Part shown: piece after piece, positions 1-5,879 of the stretch
Layout of the letters: every line of letters starts with the position of its first letter
Numbering within the stretch: the first letter of the stretch is position 1
NCBI GenBank assembly: GCA_025934545.1
Contig: JAICXV010000078.1
Location: forward strand, 1 to 7,781
Direction: 5' to 3'
Source: Verrucomicrobiia bacterium
GTDB lineage: Bacteria > Verrucomicrobiota > Verrucomicrobiia > Limisphaerales > Palsa-1400
Length of the DNA: 7,781 bases
Made by a program: the position numbers and the translations under genes
Notes under the pieces: generated by a model
What the model was told of the DNA's origin: nothing
What the model saw: the letters and a program-made list of their open reading frames with translations, nothing else
Databases searched by the model: none

Positions 1-406
1 AGGCCGGCTGCTGCAGATACTCAATCAATTCCCTAAGCGAATGTGATTTCATCAGATAAGTCGTCGCGCCGAGATCATAAGCGCGTTTGACATCGCCGGG
101 ATGGTCGGAGGAACTCAAAACAATCACCACCAGTTTTTCGAATTCCGGTTTGCTGCGCACCCACTGCAGCACATCGAAACCGGTTTTCTTCGGCATTTTT
201 AAATCGAGCATGAGGATGTCCGGCATTGGGAATTTCTGACGATCTTGAAATTCTCCCTTGCCGGCCAGCCAATCAATCGCGGCCTGGCCGTCGGAGACGG
301 TGTTGATTTGATACGGCAACGTCGCGCGTTGGAACATCCTCTTGAAGATCAAGACATCGTTCGGATCGTCTTCGGCGTAAAGAATGTTTTTTGCACCCGC
401 GACCAT
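1..406 (-). CDS. Receiver-only response regulator, Rcp1-like (partial, 3' end outside window)
   Basis: This is a stand-alone CheY-like receiver domain that takes a phosphoryl group from a histidine kinase. No output domain is seen before the window edge. Reading from the ATG at 404-406, the frame stays open for 135 codons. It begins MVAGAKNILYAEDDPNDV, with the acidic pair E-D-D at residues 11-13. The phospho-acceptor Asp lies in the strand ILMLDLKMP (about residue 68). The switch Ser lies in VLSSSD and the conserved Lys in YLMKS. The longer beta2/alpha2 region (GEFQDRQKFPMPD) and the PKKTGFDVLQWVR helix are typical of Rcp1-like regulators paired with bacteriophytochrome or hybrid kinases. 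The residue after the Lys is Ser, where Pro is usual. No clear Shine-Dalgarno precedes the ATG. Family is clear; the partner kinase is unknown and not in the window. Confidence 0.9.
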   Translation of the reverse strand, partial: MVAGAKNILYAEDDPNDVLIFKRMFQRATLPYQINTVSDGQAAIDWLAGKGEFQDRQKFPMPDILMLDLKMPKKTGFDVLQWVRSKPEFEKLVVIVLSSSDHPGDVKRAYDLGATTYLMKSHSLRELIEYLQQPA

Positions 407-420
407 TTGAGGTTCCCGCG

Positions 421-451
421 AGTTTACCCTCAGTCGGACCCCCGATGTCAA
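421..451 (-). promoter_or_regulatory. Possible sigma70-type promoter of the receiver-only regulator
   Basis: In the 92-nt spacer between the stress-protein stop and this regulator's ATG, the minus strand carries a perfect -35 hexamer TTGACA (446-451). A -10-like TAAACT (421-426) follows after 19 nt, and GGTAAA would fit at 17 nt. The -10 is weak, so this is only a candidate. If real, the regulator is transcribed separately from the gene upstream. Confidence 0.3.
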
Positions 452-498
452 GATTCGACAGTACAATATAAGTGACAACTCTTAACGAAATCTGCCCG

Positions 499-1017
499 TC
501 ACCACTTCTCCCATTTTTCCTCGCGTAAATGCGGCGCGGCTTCGACGGGAGTCGGTTCGCCTGTCGCAACGATGTTTTCGGCTTCCGCGCTATCGAAAAC
601 CTTATGGACGATATGCGCTTGTTCGTCGGTTTGAGTTTGCACTGCGAGCAATACTTTGCCGGCCCGTAATTTATCCTCAAAAATTTCGGCCTGTTCACTG
701 TCGATTCCCAAACCAGTCAATGCGCGCGCAATCGCTCCTTTGTGACTGCCCGCCGCCGCTTCGCTTACCGCCGTCGCCAGCAACCCGCTGGCGATAAACG
801 CGCCGGTGCTGGAAATGGTGATCGACTCAACTTGCGGCAACCATCCCACCGCCGTGTCAGTCGCGACGGTTCCCGTCACCCCACGAACAATCGCCCGGGT
901 CTTGTCGGCGAGCAGAATCGAAAAGTCACTGTCTTGCAGCGCGGCAACTCGAAGTTCGTTGAGTATAGACTCAGCCTGAAATTCCGTCGAAGTAACACAA
1001 AAAATCGTTTTGCTCAT
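499..1017 (-). CDS. General stress protein 17M/YflT-like protein
   Basis: A 172-residue protein of the family often annotated as general stress protein (YflT/GSP17M type). The N-terminal strand-helix unit is KTIFCVTSTEFQAESILNELR (residues 3-23), where this family has its 'tEaqAe..v..L' signature followed by the DFSILLADKT strand (31-40). The middle (about 65-105) is an Ala/Gly/Ser-rich hydrophobic stretch with GAFIASGLLATAVSEAAAG. After it comes the well-conserved GLGIDSEQAEIFEDKLRAGKVLLAV (103-126), in which the family has 'GIpe.eA..Ye..lk.G.iLv.V'. The tail (151-172) is charged. Start: a TTG six codons further up is possible, but the ATG at 1017 is chosen because a full AAGGAGG sits 5 nt before it. 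The biochemical role of the family is poorly known; a stress role is by family name only. It sits alone between a terminator and a weak promoter candidate. Confidence 0.75.
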   Translation of the reverse strand: MSKTIFCVTSTEFQAESILNELRVAALQDSDFSILLADKTRAIVRGVTGTVATDTAVGWLPQVESITISSTGAFIASGLLATAVSEAAAGSHKGAIARALTGLGIDSEQAEIFEDKLRAGKVLLAVQTQTDEQAHIVHKVFDSAEAENIVATGEPTPVEAAPHLREEKWEKW

Positions 1018-1022
1018 TACCG

Positions 1023-1029
1023 CCTCCTT
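1023..1029 (-). promoter_or_regulatory. Strong Shine-Dalgarno deciding the stress-protein start
   Basis: The minus strand reads AAGGAGG here, 5 nt before the ATG at 1017. It is the only near-consensus ribosome binding site in the window and rules against the upstream TTG at 1035, which the site itself would overlap. Confidence 0.85.
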
Positions 1030-1040
1030 GAGCAACTTGG

Positions 1041-1068
1041 TTACGAATACTGTCCCTCTTTACGTTCC
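1041..1068 (-). promoter_or_regulatory. Candidate ECF-sigma-like promoter of the stress gene
   Basis: The minus strand has GGAACGT (1062-1068), then 15 nt, then TCGTAA (1041-1046). This resembles the GGAACTT / TCTGA layout of extracytoplasmic-function sigma promoters. The start of transcription would fall a few bases ahead of the Shine-Dalgarno. No convincing sigma70 pair is seen in the same 90-nt leader. Weak evidence from one site only. Confidence 0.25.
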
Positions 1069-1110
1069 CATCAACGGGGCCATTTGTCCAATCGCTCGAC
1101 TGCTTTAAGC

Positions 1111-1146
1111 GAAAAAATCAGCCCCGGCCTTTTTACGGCCGGGGCT
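1111..1146 (-). terminator. Intrinsic terminator of the PRC/BON protein gene
   Basis: A perfect 10-bp G+C-rich stem: AGCCCCGGCC at 1120-1129 pairs with GGCCGGGGCT at 1137-1146 across a 7-nt loop. On the minus strand it is followed by GATTTTTTC (1111-1119). It lies 38 nt past the stop codon at 1185. The T-tract is on the minus side only, so it is oriented to end the PRC/BON transcript before the stress gene. Confidence 0.93.
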
Positions 1147-1184
1147 GGTGTGCACTAACAATTACTTTCGTTCTTCAAGGCAGC

Positions 1185-3485
1185 TTATGGATTGCTGTCA
1201 GACTTCACTTGAAGATTGTCGATCACGTTTCCGCTGCCGGCGATTTCTTCAGCCTTCGAAACAACTTGTTGTTTTTCGGCTTCGCTCTTGACTGTGCCGC
1301 TCAACGCAATCTTGCCACTTTGGTCCTGCACTTGCACCTGGCTGCTGATCGGGCTCAACGTGCTGTCGCTCTTCAAGGTGCTGCGAACTTTTTCGATCAA
1401 ACCCTGGTTCGAACTCTGATCAGTGCTGGTCTGCGTGCTGGTCGAAGTGGACGTTTGATCCGGGGTGCTCGGGCTCGCGCTCGATTGGCCGGATTGCGTT
1501 GCGCTTTGATCAGTAGACGTGCTCGTGCTCGACGGGCTGCTTTGGTCCTTAGATGACGACGTATTGGCGCCCGCGCTTTCCTGAGTAGCTGTGCCCTGCT
1601 GATCTTGGCTGCTCTTCAGTTCAGTTGACGACTGCGCACCGGACGTTCCGGATTGTGTCGCAGACGATTGTGGTTCCGCGCCGGCTGGCTCTTTGATCGA
1701 GTCCGTCTGACGTTCGGCACCCTTCTTCAATTGCTCATCGCTGGATTGAAGGCCGCTGCTGCTCGATGACGATTTGTCGCTCGAATCGCTCACGCTGGCT
1801 GAACTCGACGCACCCGCTGCGCTCTGGTCGCTGTTCAGGTTCGCCGCGCTATCATGATGTTCCGCGCCTTTTTGTTCGGCGCCGGATGGTTCTTTCACGG
1901 GCTCATTCTGATTTTGATTCTGATTGTTCAGGTTCTGATTTTGGTCAGAACTCGAACCTTGATTTTGAATGCTGCCCTGCGACGACTGATTGTTCAGGTT
2001 TTGCTCATCAGTGGTCGAGCTGCCTTGAATAGTTCCGGACGTGCTCGAGTTCTGGTTGTTATAACCCTGGCTGCTGCGCTCATTGTTATAACCCTGACTG
2101 TTGTTATTCAGGTCTGATCCGGTTCCTTCGTGATGATGCATTCTGCGATTGTCATTCTGCCAATTGCCCTGGCCACTGCTCTGCCAATAAGGCGAGACAT
2201 GGTAGAAGTTATAAACTTCGCCGATGAACGTTTGGTTCTGCGGTTGCGGCCAATTGTTTGCTTCGAAGCTCGGCGCATTGTTCAATTGGTTGGCGTCCAT
2301 GCTTAATGTCAGCACATGTTGATCGCCACCAGTGCGATTGAATGCGGACGGCGGAATCGCCAGATACTTACCACCGAATTGACCACCGGTCGGCACCAAC
2401 ACCGCATAGGCGATACGGCCCGAGTTCAAGTCGAGAACCACGTCGCGGATTTCACCGAGATCTTGTCCGCCCGAAGCGCGCACATGCATGCCGATCAGGT
2501 CACGAGAACGATACAGATGCATCGAGGACGATGCGCCCGCGGATTCATTGATCACACTGGACGAACTGCCGTAGCTCGCCGTTGGTTGTGATTGATAGCT
2601 GCTCCAGCTTGAGCTCGAACTCGGAGCATTGTAGCTGTAGCTGCTGTAGCTGTTATTATTGAAGGAACCGCCCGACGGATACTGCGCATAGAGACGGTCC
2701 GACGGAACGTTGTTCCAATAATGTTCATCAGTCGCCCAGGCCGAACCTTTGCCCGCCTGATATTTGTGCAGGATGCAATCAGCCTGGCAATCCTGGTCGC
2801 GTCCGGTTACGAGACCGGGTCCAGTGGCTGCGCCGGAAGCTTCAAAGAAACTACCATTGCGGTATCCACTATTTTGATAAGTGCTGCCGCTTTGGTAGGT
2901 CGTGCCACTGCTTTGATAGCTCGTGCCGCTTTGATAACTTGGCGACGATTGATACGATTGATAACTTGGCGACGACATCGCAACCTGGCCACCTTGCCAC
3001 GGACTTGATTCGCCGTAGAAGCTATACACCTGGCTGGCCCATGACGGGTCGTTTATGTTCGAAGCGCTGAACGTCGGCGCGGACATCAGACGCTCATGAT
3101 TGATGTTGAGCATCACTTCATTGTCCTGCGGACGCAATTGATCGCCCGGAACGGCCACCTGACGGCCACCGTGCGTGTCGATAATAAGAAAGGCAAGACG
3201 GCCGCTTTGCAGATCGATTAATGCGTCGGCAACCTTGCCGCATTTATGACCGGCGGAATCGACAACCTTCTCGCCAATCAAATTGCTCGTCCGGATAGTT
3301 GCACCGCCGAACGATGTTTCGGTGCTGCTGCTCAAGCCGGCGCCGGCCGGTTCAGAAATCACCAGTTGTTTGTCCGAGTCTTTGCTCGCCGATCGATCGT
3401 GGTTGGCCTGCGCCAACTGCGTCGTGCCCAATACCGCCCCGGATGCACAGAGCGAAACTAAGGAGAGTTTGAGAATGTTTTTCAT
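1185..3485 (-). CDS. Exported double PRC-barrel / BON domain protein
   Basis: A 766-residue secreted protein. The N-terminus MKNILKLSLVSLC...TQLAQA is a Sec signal peptide; cleavage is likely after AQA at 27. Two PRC-barrel domains follow: residues about 63-139 (ATIRTSNLIGEKVVDSAGHKCG) and 323-407 (LYRSRDLIGMHVRASGGQDLG). Each is preceded by an E-[PS]-A-G-A motif and followed by a VY-x-FY...SP-x-WQ motif, so the module looks duplicated. Between them lie SYQS-type repeats (172-207) and a C-x3-C pair (233, 237). Residues about 415-692 are a Gln/Asn/Ser/Thr-rich linker. Residues 695-764 form a BON domain (GLIEKVRSTLKSDSTLSP ... GKIALSGTVKSEAEKQ). PRC domains bind partner proteins or small ligands; BON domains occur in periplasmic stress proteins such as OsmY and bind membranes. 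A cell-envelope or surface role is inferred. Start: an ATG in front of the signal peptide is preferred to the TTG at 3518; no clear Shine-Dalgarno supports either. Exact function unknown. Confidence 0.88.
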   Translation of the reverse strand: MKNILKLSLVSLCASGAVLGTTQLAQANHDRSASKDSDKQLVISEPAGAGLSSSTETSFGGATIRTSNLIGEKVVDSAGHKCGKVADALIDLQSGRLAFLIIDTHGGRQVAVPGDQLRPQDNEVMLNINHERLMSAPTFSASNINDPSWASQVYSFYGESSPWQGGQVAMSSPSYQSYQSSPSYQSGTSYQSSGTTYQSGSTYQNSGYRNGSFFEASGAATGPGLVTGRDQDCQADCILHKYQAGKGSAWATDEHYWNNVPSDRLYAQYPSGGSFNNNSYSSYSYNAPSSSSSWSSYQSQPTASYGSSSSVINESAGASSSMHLYRSRDLIGMHVRASGGQDLGEIRDVVLDLNSGRIAYAVLVPTGGQFGGKYLAIPPSAFNRTGGDQHVLTLSMDANQLNNAPSFEANNWPQPQNQTFIGEVYNFYHVSPYWQSSGQGNWQNDNRRMHHHEGTGSDLNNNSQGYNNERSSQGYNNQNSSTSGTIQGSSTTDEQNLNNQSSQGSIQNQGSSSDQNQNLNNQNQNQNEPVKEPSGAEQKGAEHHDSAANLNSDQSAAGASSSASVSDSSDKSSSSSSGLQSSDEQLKKGAERQTDSIKEPAGAEPQSSATQSGTSGAQSSTELKSSQDQQGTATQESAGANTSSSKDQSSPSSTSTSTDQSATQSGQSSASPSTPDQTSTSTSTQTSTDQSSNQGLIEKVRSTLKSDSTLSPISSQVQVQDQSGKIALSGTVKSEAEKQQVVSKAEEIAGSGNVIDNLQVKSDSNP
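2056..2096 (-). repeat. Two direct repeats encoding QGYNN
   Basis: The 14-mer ttgttataaccctg occurs at 2056-2069 and again at 2083-2096, exactly 27 nt (nine codons) apart. It encodes SQGYNNERS / SQGYNNQNS in the low-complexity linker of the PRC/BON protein. It is consistent with recent expansion of the linker by tandem duplication. Confidence 0.6.
2865..2972 (-). repeat. Degenerate SYQS repeats in the PRC linker
   Basis: This stretch encodes seven short units of the type S-Y-Q-S / T-Y-Q-S (residues 172-207 of the mature-start numbering), including two copies of SPSYQS. At DNA level the 'gataacttggcgacga' unit occurs twice about 30 bp apart. These are coding repeats of a flexible linker, likely to vary in number by slippage. 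They are not a CRISPR array. Confidence 0.7.
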
Positions 3486-3610
3486 GCAAAAAACTAAGCG
3501 CGAAGCAAAACAGGACAATGCGGGACGCTGCCGTGTGTCATATCGGGGGAATTGGCAATGCGCTTAGGTGTCCCGATTTTATGTTGTCACTCGCCTTCGA
3601 TAGAAAATAA

Positions 3611-3640
3611 AAACGCCCGCCATTTGCATGGCGGGCGTTT
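3611..3640 (-). terminator. Intrinsic terminator of the LuxR-type regulator
   Basis: A perfect 13-bp stem (3611-3623 with 3628-3640), G+C-rich in the middle, closed by a 4-nt loop that reads GCAA (a GNRA tetraloop) on the minus strand. It is followed on the minus strand by TTATTTTC. It starts 20 nt after the stop codon at 3661 and separates the regulator from the PRC/BON gene. The rest of the spacer (3486-3610) shows no convincing promoter hexamers. Confidence 0.93.
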
Positions 3641-3660
3641 CGACAAACACTTAACAACAA

Positions 3661-4332
3661 TTAACCGAGGCTTTCGCTCTGGACCCACTGGATGGCATGA
3701 TGCACAAGTTCAGTGGCGTTTTTCAGGCCGAGCTTTTCTTTGATGTGGGCACGATGGGATTCAATTGTTTTGACACTGAGATGCAATTTCTCAGCAATCG
3801 GACGGGTGCCGTGACCCTGCCCAATCAGACCAAAAACTTCGAGCTCGCGGTCGCTCAGTTCTTCGATCGGTGAACCGCTCAACGAGGCGCGGCCGCCAAC
3901 CAATGTATTGAGCATGCGGTTGCCGAGACGTTCGCTGAGGTAAACTTCGCCGCTTAAAATTTTGCGGATAGCGACAAGCACGCGCTCGGTCGCTTCTTGT
4001 TTCATGATGTAACCGGCGGCGCCGGCGCGGAGGGCGCGCTGGGCATAGACGGCTTCGTCATGCATGGAAAGAACCAGGACCAGCAATTTTGGCCAGCGCA
4101 CTTTGATGTTTTTGAGCAATTCGATACCGCTGGTGCCGCCCAAGGAAATATCGATGACAGCGATATCCGGCTTGCTGTCTTGAATAGCGGTCAGCGCTTT
4201 GTGAGCGTCTTCGGCTTCGCCACAGACAGTCATGTCTTTTTCGTTATTGATCAGCTGTCCGACGCCACGGCGCAGGAGCGGATGATCGTCAACAATGAGA
4301 ACGCGTGTGGGGTTCTTTTTGGCAGTAGCCAT
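3661..4332 (-). CDS. NarL/FixJ-family response regulator with LuxR-type HTH
   Basis: A 223-residue two-domain transcription regulator. The receiver domain (about 10-125) has the acidic pair D15-D16 in VLIVDDHP, phospho-acceptor D61 in IAVIDISLGG, switch S89 in VLSMHD and conserved K111 in GYIMKQE. The LuxR-type helix-turn-helix (about 158-216) has LSDRELEVFGLIGQGHGTRPIAEKL and LSVKTIESHRAHIKEKLGL, with the usual recognition helix. Start: the frame is open back to a TTG at 4461 with another ATG at 4425, which would add a Lys/Pro/Ala/Gln-rich tail. The ATG at 4332 gives the usual family length, is preceded by AAAGGA (short 3-nt spacing), and has a promoter-like site between it and 4425. No kinase gene is adjacent, so the signal is unknown. 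It ends in a strong terminator and is probably monocistronic. Confidence 0.92.
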   Translation of the reverse strand: MATAKKNPTRVLIVDDHPLLRRGVGQLINNEKDMTVCGEAEDAHKALTAIQDSKPDIAVIDISLGGTSGIELLKNIKVRWPKLLVLVLSMHDEAVYAQRALRAGAAGYIMKQEATERVLVAIRKILSGEVYLSERLGNRMLNTLVGGRASLSGSPIEELSDRELEVFGLIGQGHGTRPIAEKLHLSVKTIESHRAHIKEKLGLKNATELVHHAIQWVQSESLG

Positions 4333-4407
4333 AATTCCTTTCGCCGGGCTGGCAGCCTGGGCTTGGGGTTCTTTGTTACTGGGTTTTGTTTTCACTTTGG
4401 AGGCGGT

Positions 4408-4437
4408 ATTATCGGCTGAAATCATGCCGCACAGCAA
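4408..4437 (-). promoter_or_regulatory. Candidate promoter of the LuxR-type regulator
   Basis: On the minus strand TTGCTG (4432-4437) is followed after 18 nt by GATAAT (4408-4413), a 5/6 match to the -10 consensus with a poor -35. Transcription would begin near 4400, downstream of the ATG at 4425, which would favour the start at 4332. Low confidence. Confidence 0.25.
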
Positions 4438-4444
4438 ACCAGAA

Positions 4445-4469
4445 CCCCCTATAGCCGACAATCAGGGGG
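4445..4469. repeat. Small inverted repeat upstream of the LuxR-type regulator
   Basis: CCCCCT (4445-4450) and AGGGGG (4464-4469) form a 6-bp inverted repeat around 13 nt. It lies just upstream of the candidate promoter in the spacer after the M20 gene. It could be an operator or chance. There is no T-tract next to it, so it is not an obvious terminator. The rest of 4470-4548 holds nothing recognisable. Confidence 0.3.
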
Positions 4470-4548
4470 GCTTTGCGAGAAACCTGCGGCAAATGTCGTA
4501 GTGGGGGCATAGGTGAAACACTTATAAAATAAACAAAGGAAAGTCCCA

Positions 4549-5790
4549 TCAGGGTGCTGAGAGCTTCTCAAGCGCCAACCCCAGTACGACGACTCCTTTT
4601 TCAATCTGCGTTTGACTCGAAAATTCGTCGGGTCGATGGCTGTATCCTTTGTGGCAAGGAATAAAAACCATGGTCGTCGGAGCCAGTTGCGCCATGAAAA
4701 GAGAATCGTGATAGGCGCGGCTGATCATGCGCATGCACGACACTTTTTGCTGTTGGCAAACCGCTTCAACCAGCTCCACCAATTTTTGATCGCAAATGGC
4801 CGGCGCATCGACATTGACGCGTTCTACTTCGAGGGCGACTCCGCGGCGCTGGCAGATTTCTTTGGCGGCGGTTTCAATTTGGATCAAGGCCGCGTCGCGC
4901 GTTTTCACATTGGTATCGCGCAAATCGATTTCGAGGTTCGCGAGGCACGGCACGCTGTTAACTGCGCCGGGTTCGATCCGAAACACGCCAGTTGTGCCAA
5001 CTGTGTCAGGGCTTCCGCTGGTCTTGGCCGCGCGTTCGACGGCTAACGCGATCTCGGCTCCAGCGAGCCCCGCGTCATGGCGGTCCGGCATGAGCACGGC
5101 GCCGGCATGACCCCCGACACCGGTCAGTTTCATTTTAAGGGAACTGGGCGCGGCGATTTTTTCGACGATGCCGATATCGACGTTGCGCTCTTCCAAAATA
5201 GGGCCTTGCTCGATGTGTAGTTCGATGAAGGCGGCGTACGCATTTTTTGGCAGACGCACATCCAACGGATTGCTCGTCGGGAAATGGGCTTGTTGGCGAA
5301 GTGAATCTAACGTTCGACCCTCGCGATCTTTTAGGTTTGCGACCTTCTCCCCTGACATCGTCCCGGCGAGCAAGCGGCTGCCCAAGCAACCAATGCCAAA
5401 TCGCGTCGGCTCTTCGGCGGTGAAAATGATAATGTCGATGGAACGTAGGGGTTGAAAGCCGCTCGCTTTCAAGGCGCGAACAGCTTCGAGCGCACCGAGG
5501 ACGCCGACGACGCCATCGTACTTACCAGCGTTCGGAATGGCATCGATATGCGATCCAGTGGCGATCGGCGCGGCGGTTTTGTCTTTGCCTTCCCAGCGGG
5601 CAAAAGTATTGCCGACGGCGTCTTCACGGACAGTCAGACCGGCTTCGCGGAAAAGATTTTTCACGAACCCGCGCCCCTTCATGTCGGCTTCAGAATAGAG
5701 GACGCGCGTCACCACCGGTGGCGTGGCTTCGGAAATCAACGAGAGGTCGTCGATTTCTTTTTGTAGCCGTTTAATGTCGATGGTCATCAT
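4549..5790 (-). CDS. M20-family ureide amidohydrolase, ureidoglycolate amidohydrolase (UAH)-like
   Basis: A complete 413-residue cytoplasmic metal-dependent amidohydrolase of the hydantoinase/carbamoylase group of peptidase family M20. Likely dinuclear metal ligands are H81 (TGSHIDAIPNAGKYDG), D92, E127 (TAEEPTRFG), H192 (ELHIEQGPI) and H385 (KGYSHRP). The lid-domain His is in GGHAGAVLMP (H228). From memory of the families, the motifs EEPTRFGI-CLGSRLLAG, GGHAGAVLMP-R-DAGLA and SRAYHDSLFMA match plant ureidoglycolate amidohydrolase. AllC-type allantoate amidohydrolase instead has a GSHLDTV..GG..DG site and a N-HAGTTPM segment. It would hydrolyse ureidoglycolate to glyoxylate, CO2 and two ammonia, which suits the neighbouring ureidoglycine aminohydrolase. 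A role on allantoate or an N-carbamoyl amino acid cannot be excluded. The start is one of two tandem ATGs (5790, 5787) without a Shine-Dalgarno. Confidence 0.85.
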   Translation of the reverse strand: MMTIDIKRLQKEIDDLSLISEATPPVVTRVLYSEADMKGRGFVKNLFREAGLTVREDAVGNTFARWEGKDKTAAPIATGSHIDAIPNAGKYDGVVGVLGALEAVRALKASGFQPLRSIDIIIFTAEEPTRFGIGCLGSRLLAGTMSGEKVANLKDREGRTLDSLRQQAHFPTSNPLDVRLPKNAYAAFIELHIEQGPILEERNVDIGIVEKIAAPSSLKMKLTGVGGHAGAVLMPDRHDAGLAGAEIALAVERAAKTSGSPDTVGTTGVFRIEPGAVNSVPCLANLEIDLRDTNVKTRDAALIQIETAAKEICQRRGVALEVERVNVDAPAICDQKLVELVEAVCQQQKVSCMRMISRAYHDSLFMAQLAPTTMVFIPCHKGYSHRPDEFSSQTQIEKGVVVLGLALEKLSAP

Positions 5791-5797
5791 GAGAATC

Positions 5798-5877
5798 TGG
5801 TAGGGCTCGGCTCCCGCCGAGCCTTTCTAACTCGTTGCGTCGGGGCGCAAGGGCTCGGCGGGAGCCTCGCCCTACCA
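5798..5877. repeat. REP/BIME-like inverted repeat filling the intergenic spacer
   Basis: Two 26-nt arms, 5798-5823 and 5852-5877, are inverted copies of each other with 24 of 26 positions matching (outer ends TGGTAGGGC and GCCCTACCA). The left arm is itself a perfect hairpin, with GGCTCGGC at 5804-5811 pairing with GCCGAGCC at 5816-5823 around TCCC. The 28-nt centre has its own small stem, TTGCG (5835-5839) with CGCAA (5846-5850). There is no T-tract, so it is not a standard terminator. It starts 2 nt after the aminohydrolase stop codon and ends 7 nt before the M20 gene's ATG. It resembles extragenic palindromic repeats that are dispersed in some genomes; here only one copy is visible. Confidence 0.85.
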
Positions 5878-5879
5878 AG

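Noticed and set aside
742..1158. A plus-strand open frame of 138 codons over the stress-protein gene
   Set aside because: It is antisense to a gene with a strong Shine-Dalgarno and family signature, runs through the terminator hairpin, and has an Arg-rich translation like no family.
2865..2972. Spaced repeats as a CRISPR array
   Set aside because: Units are short, degenerate, lack uniform spacers, and are in-frame codons of the PRC/BON linker.
3447..3485. Lipoprotein signal in the PRC/BON protein (Cys in the hydrophobic segment)
   Set aside because: The residues before the Cys (V-S-L) do not fit a lipobox, whereas AQA further on gives a normal signal peptidase I site.
3997..4419. A long plus-strand open frame antisense to the LuxR-type regulator
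   Set aside because: It is the reverse-strand shadow of the receiver domain; the minus frame has all catalytic residues.
4555..4580. GAGAGCTTCTC palindrome near the end of the M20 gene as its terminator
   Set aside because: It lies inside the coding region, the stem is weak and no T-tract follows. No convincing terminator was found for this gene.
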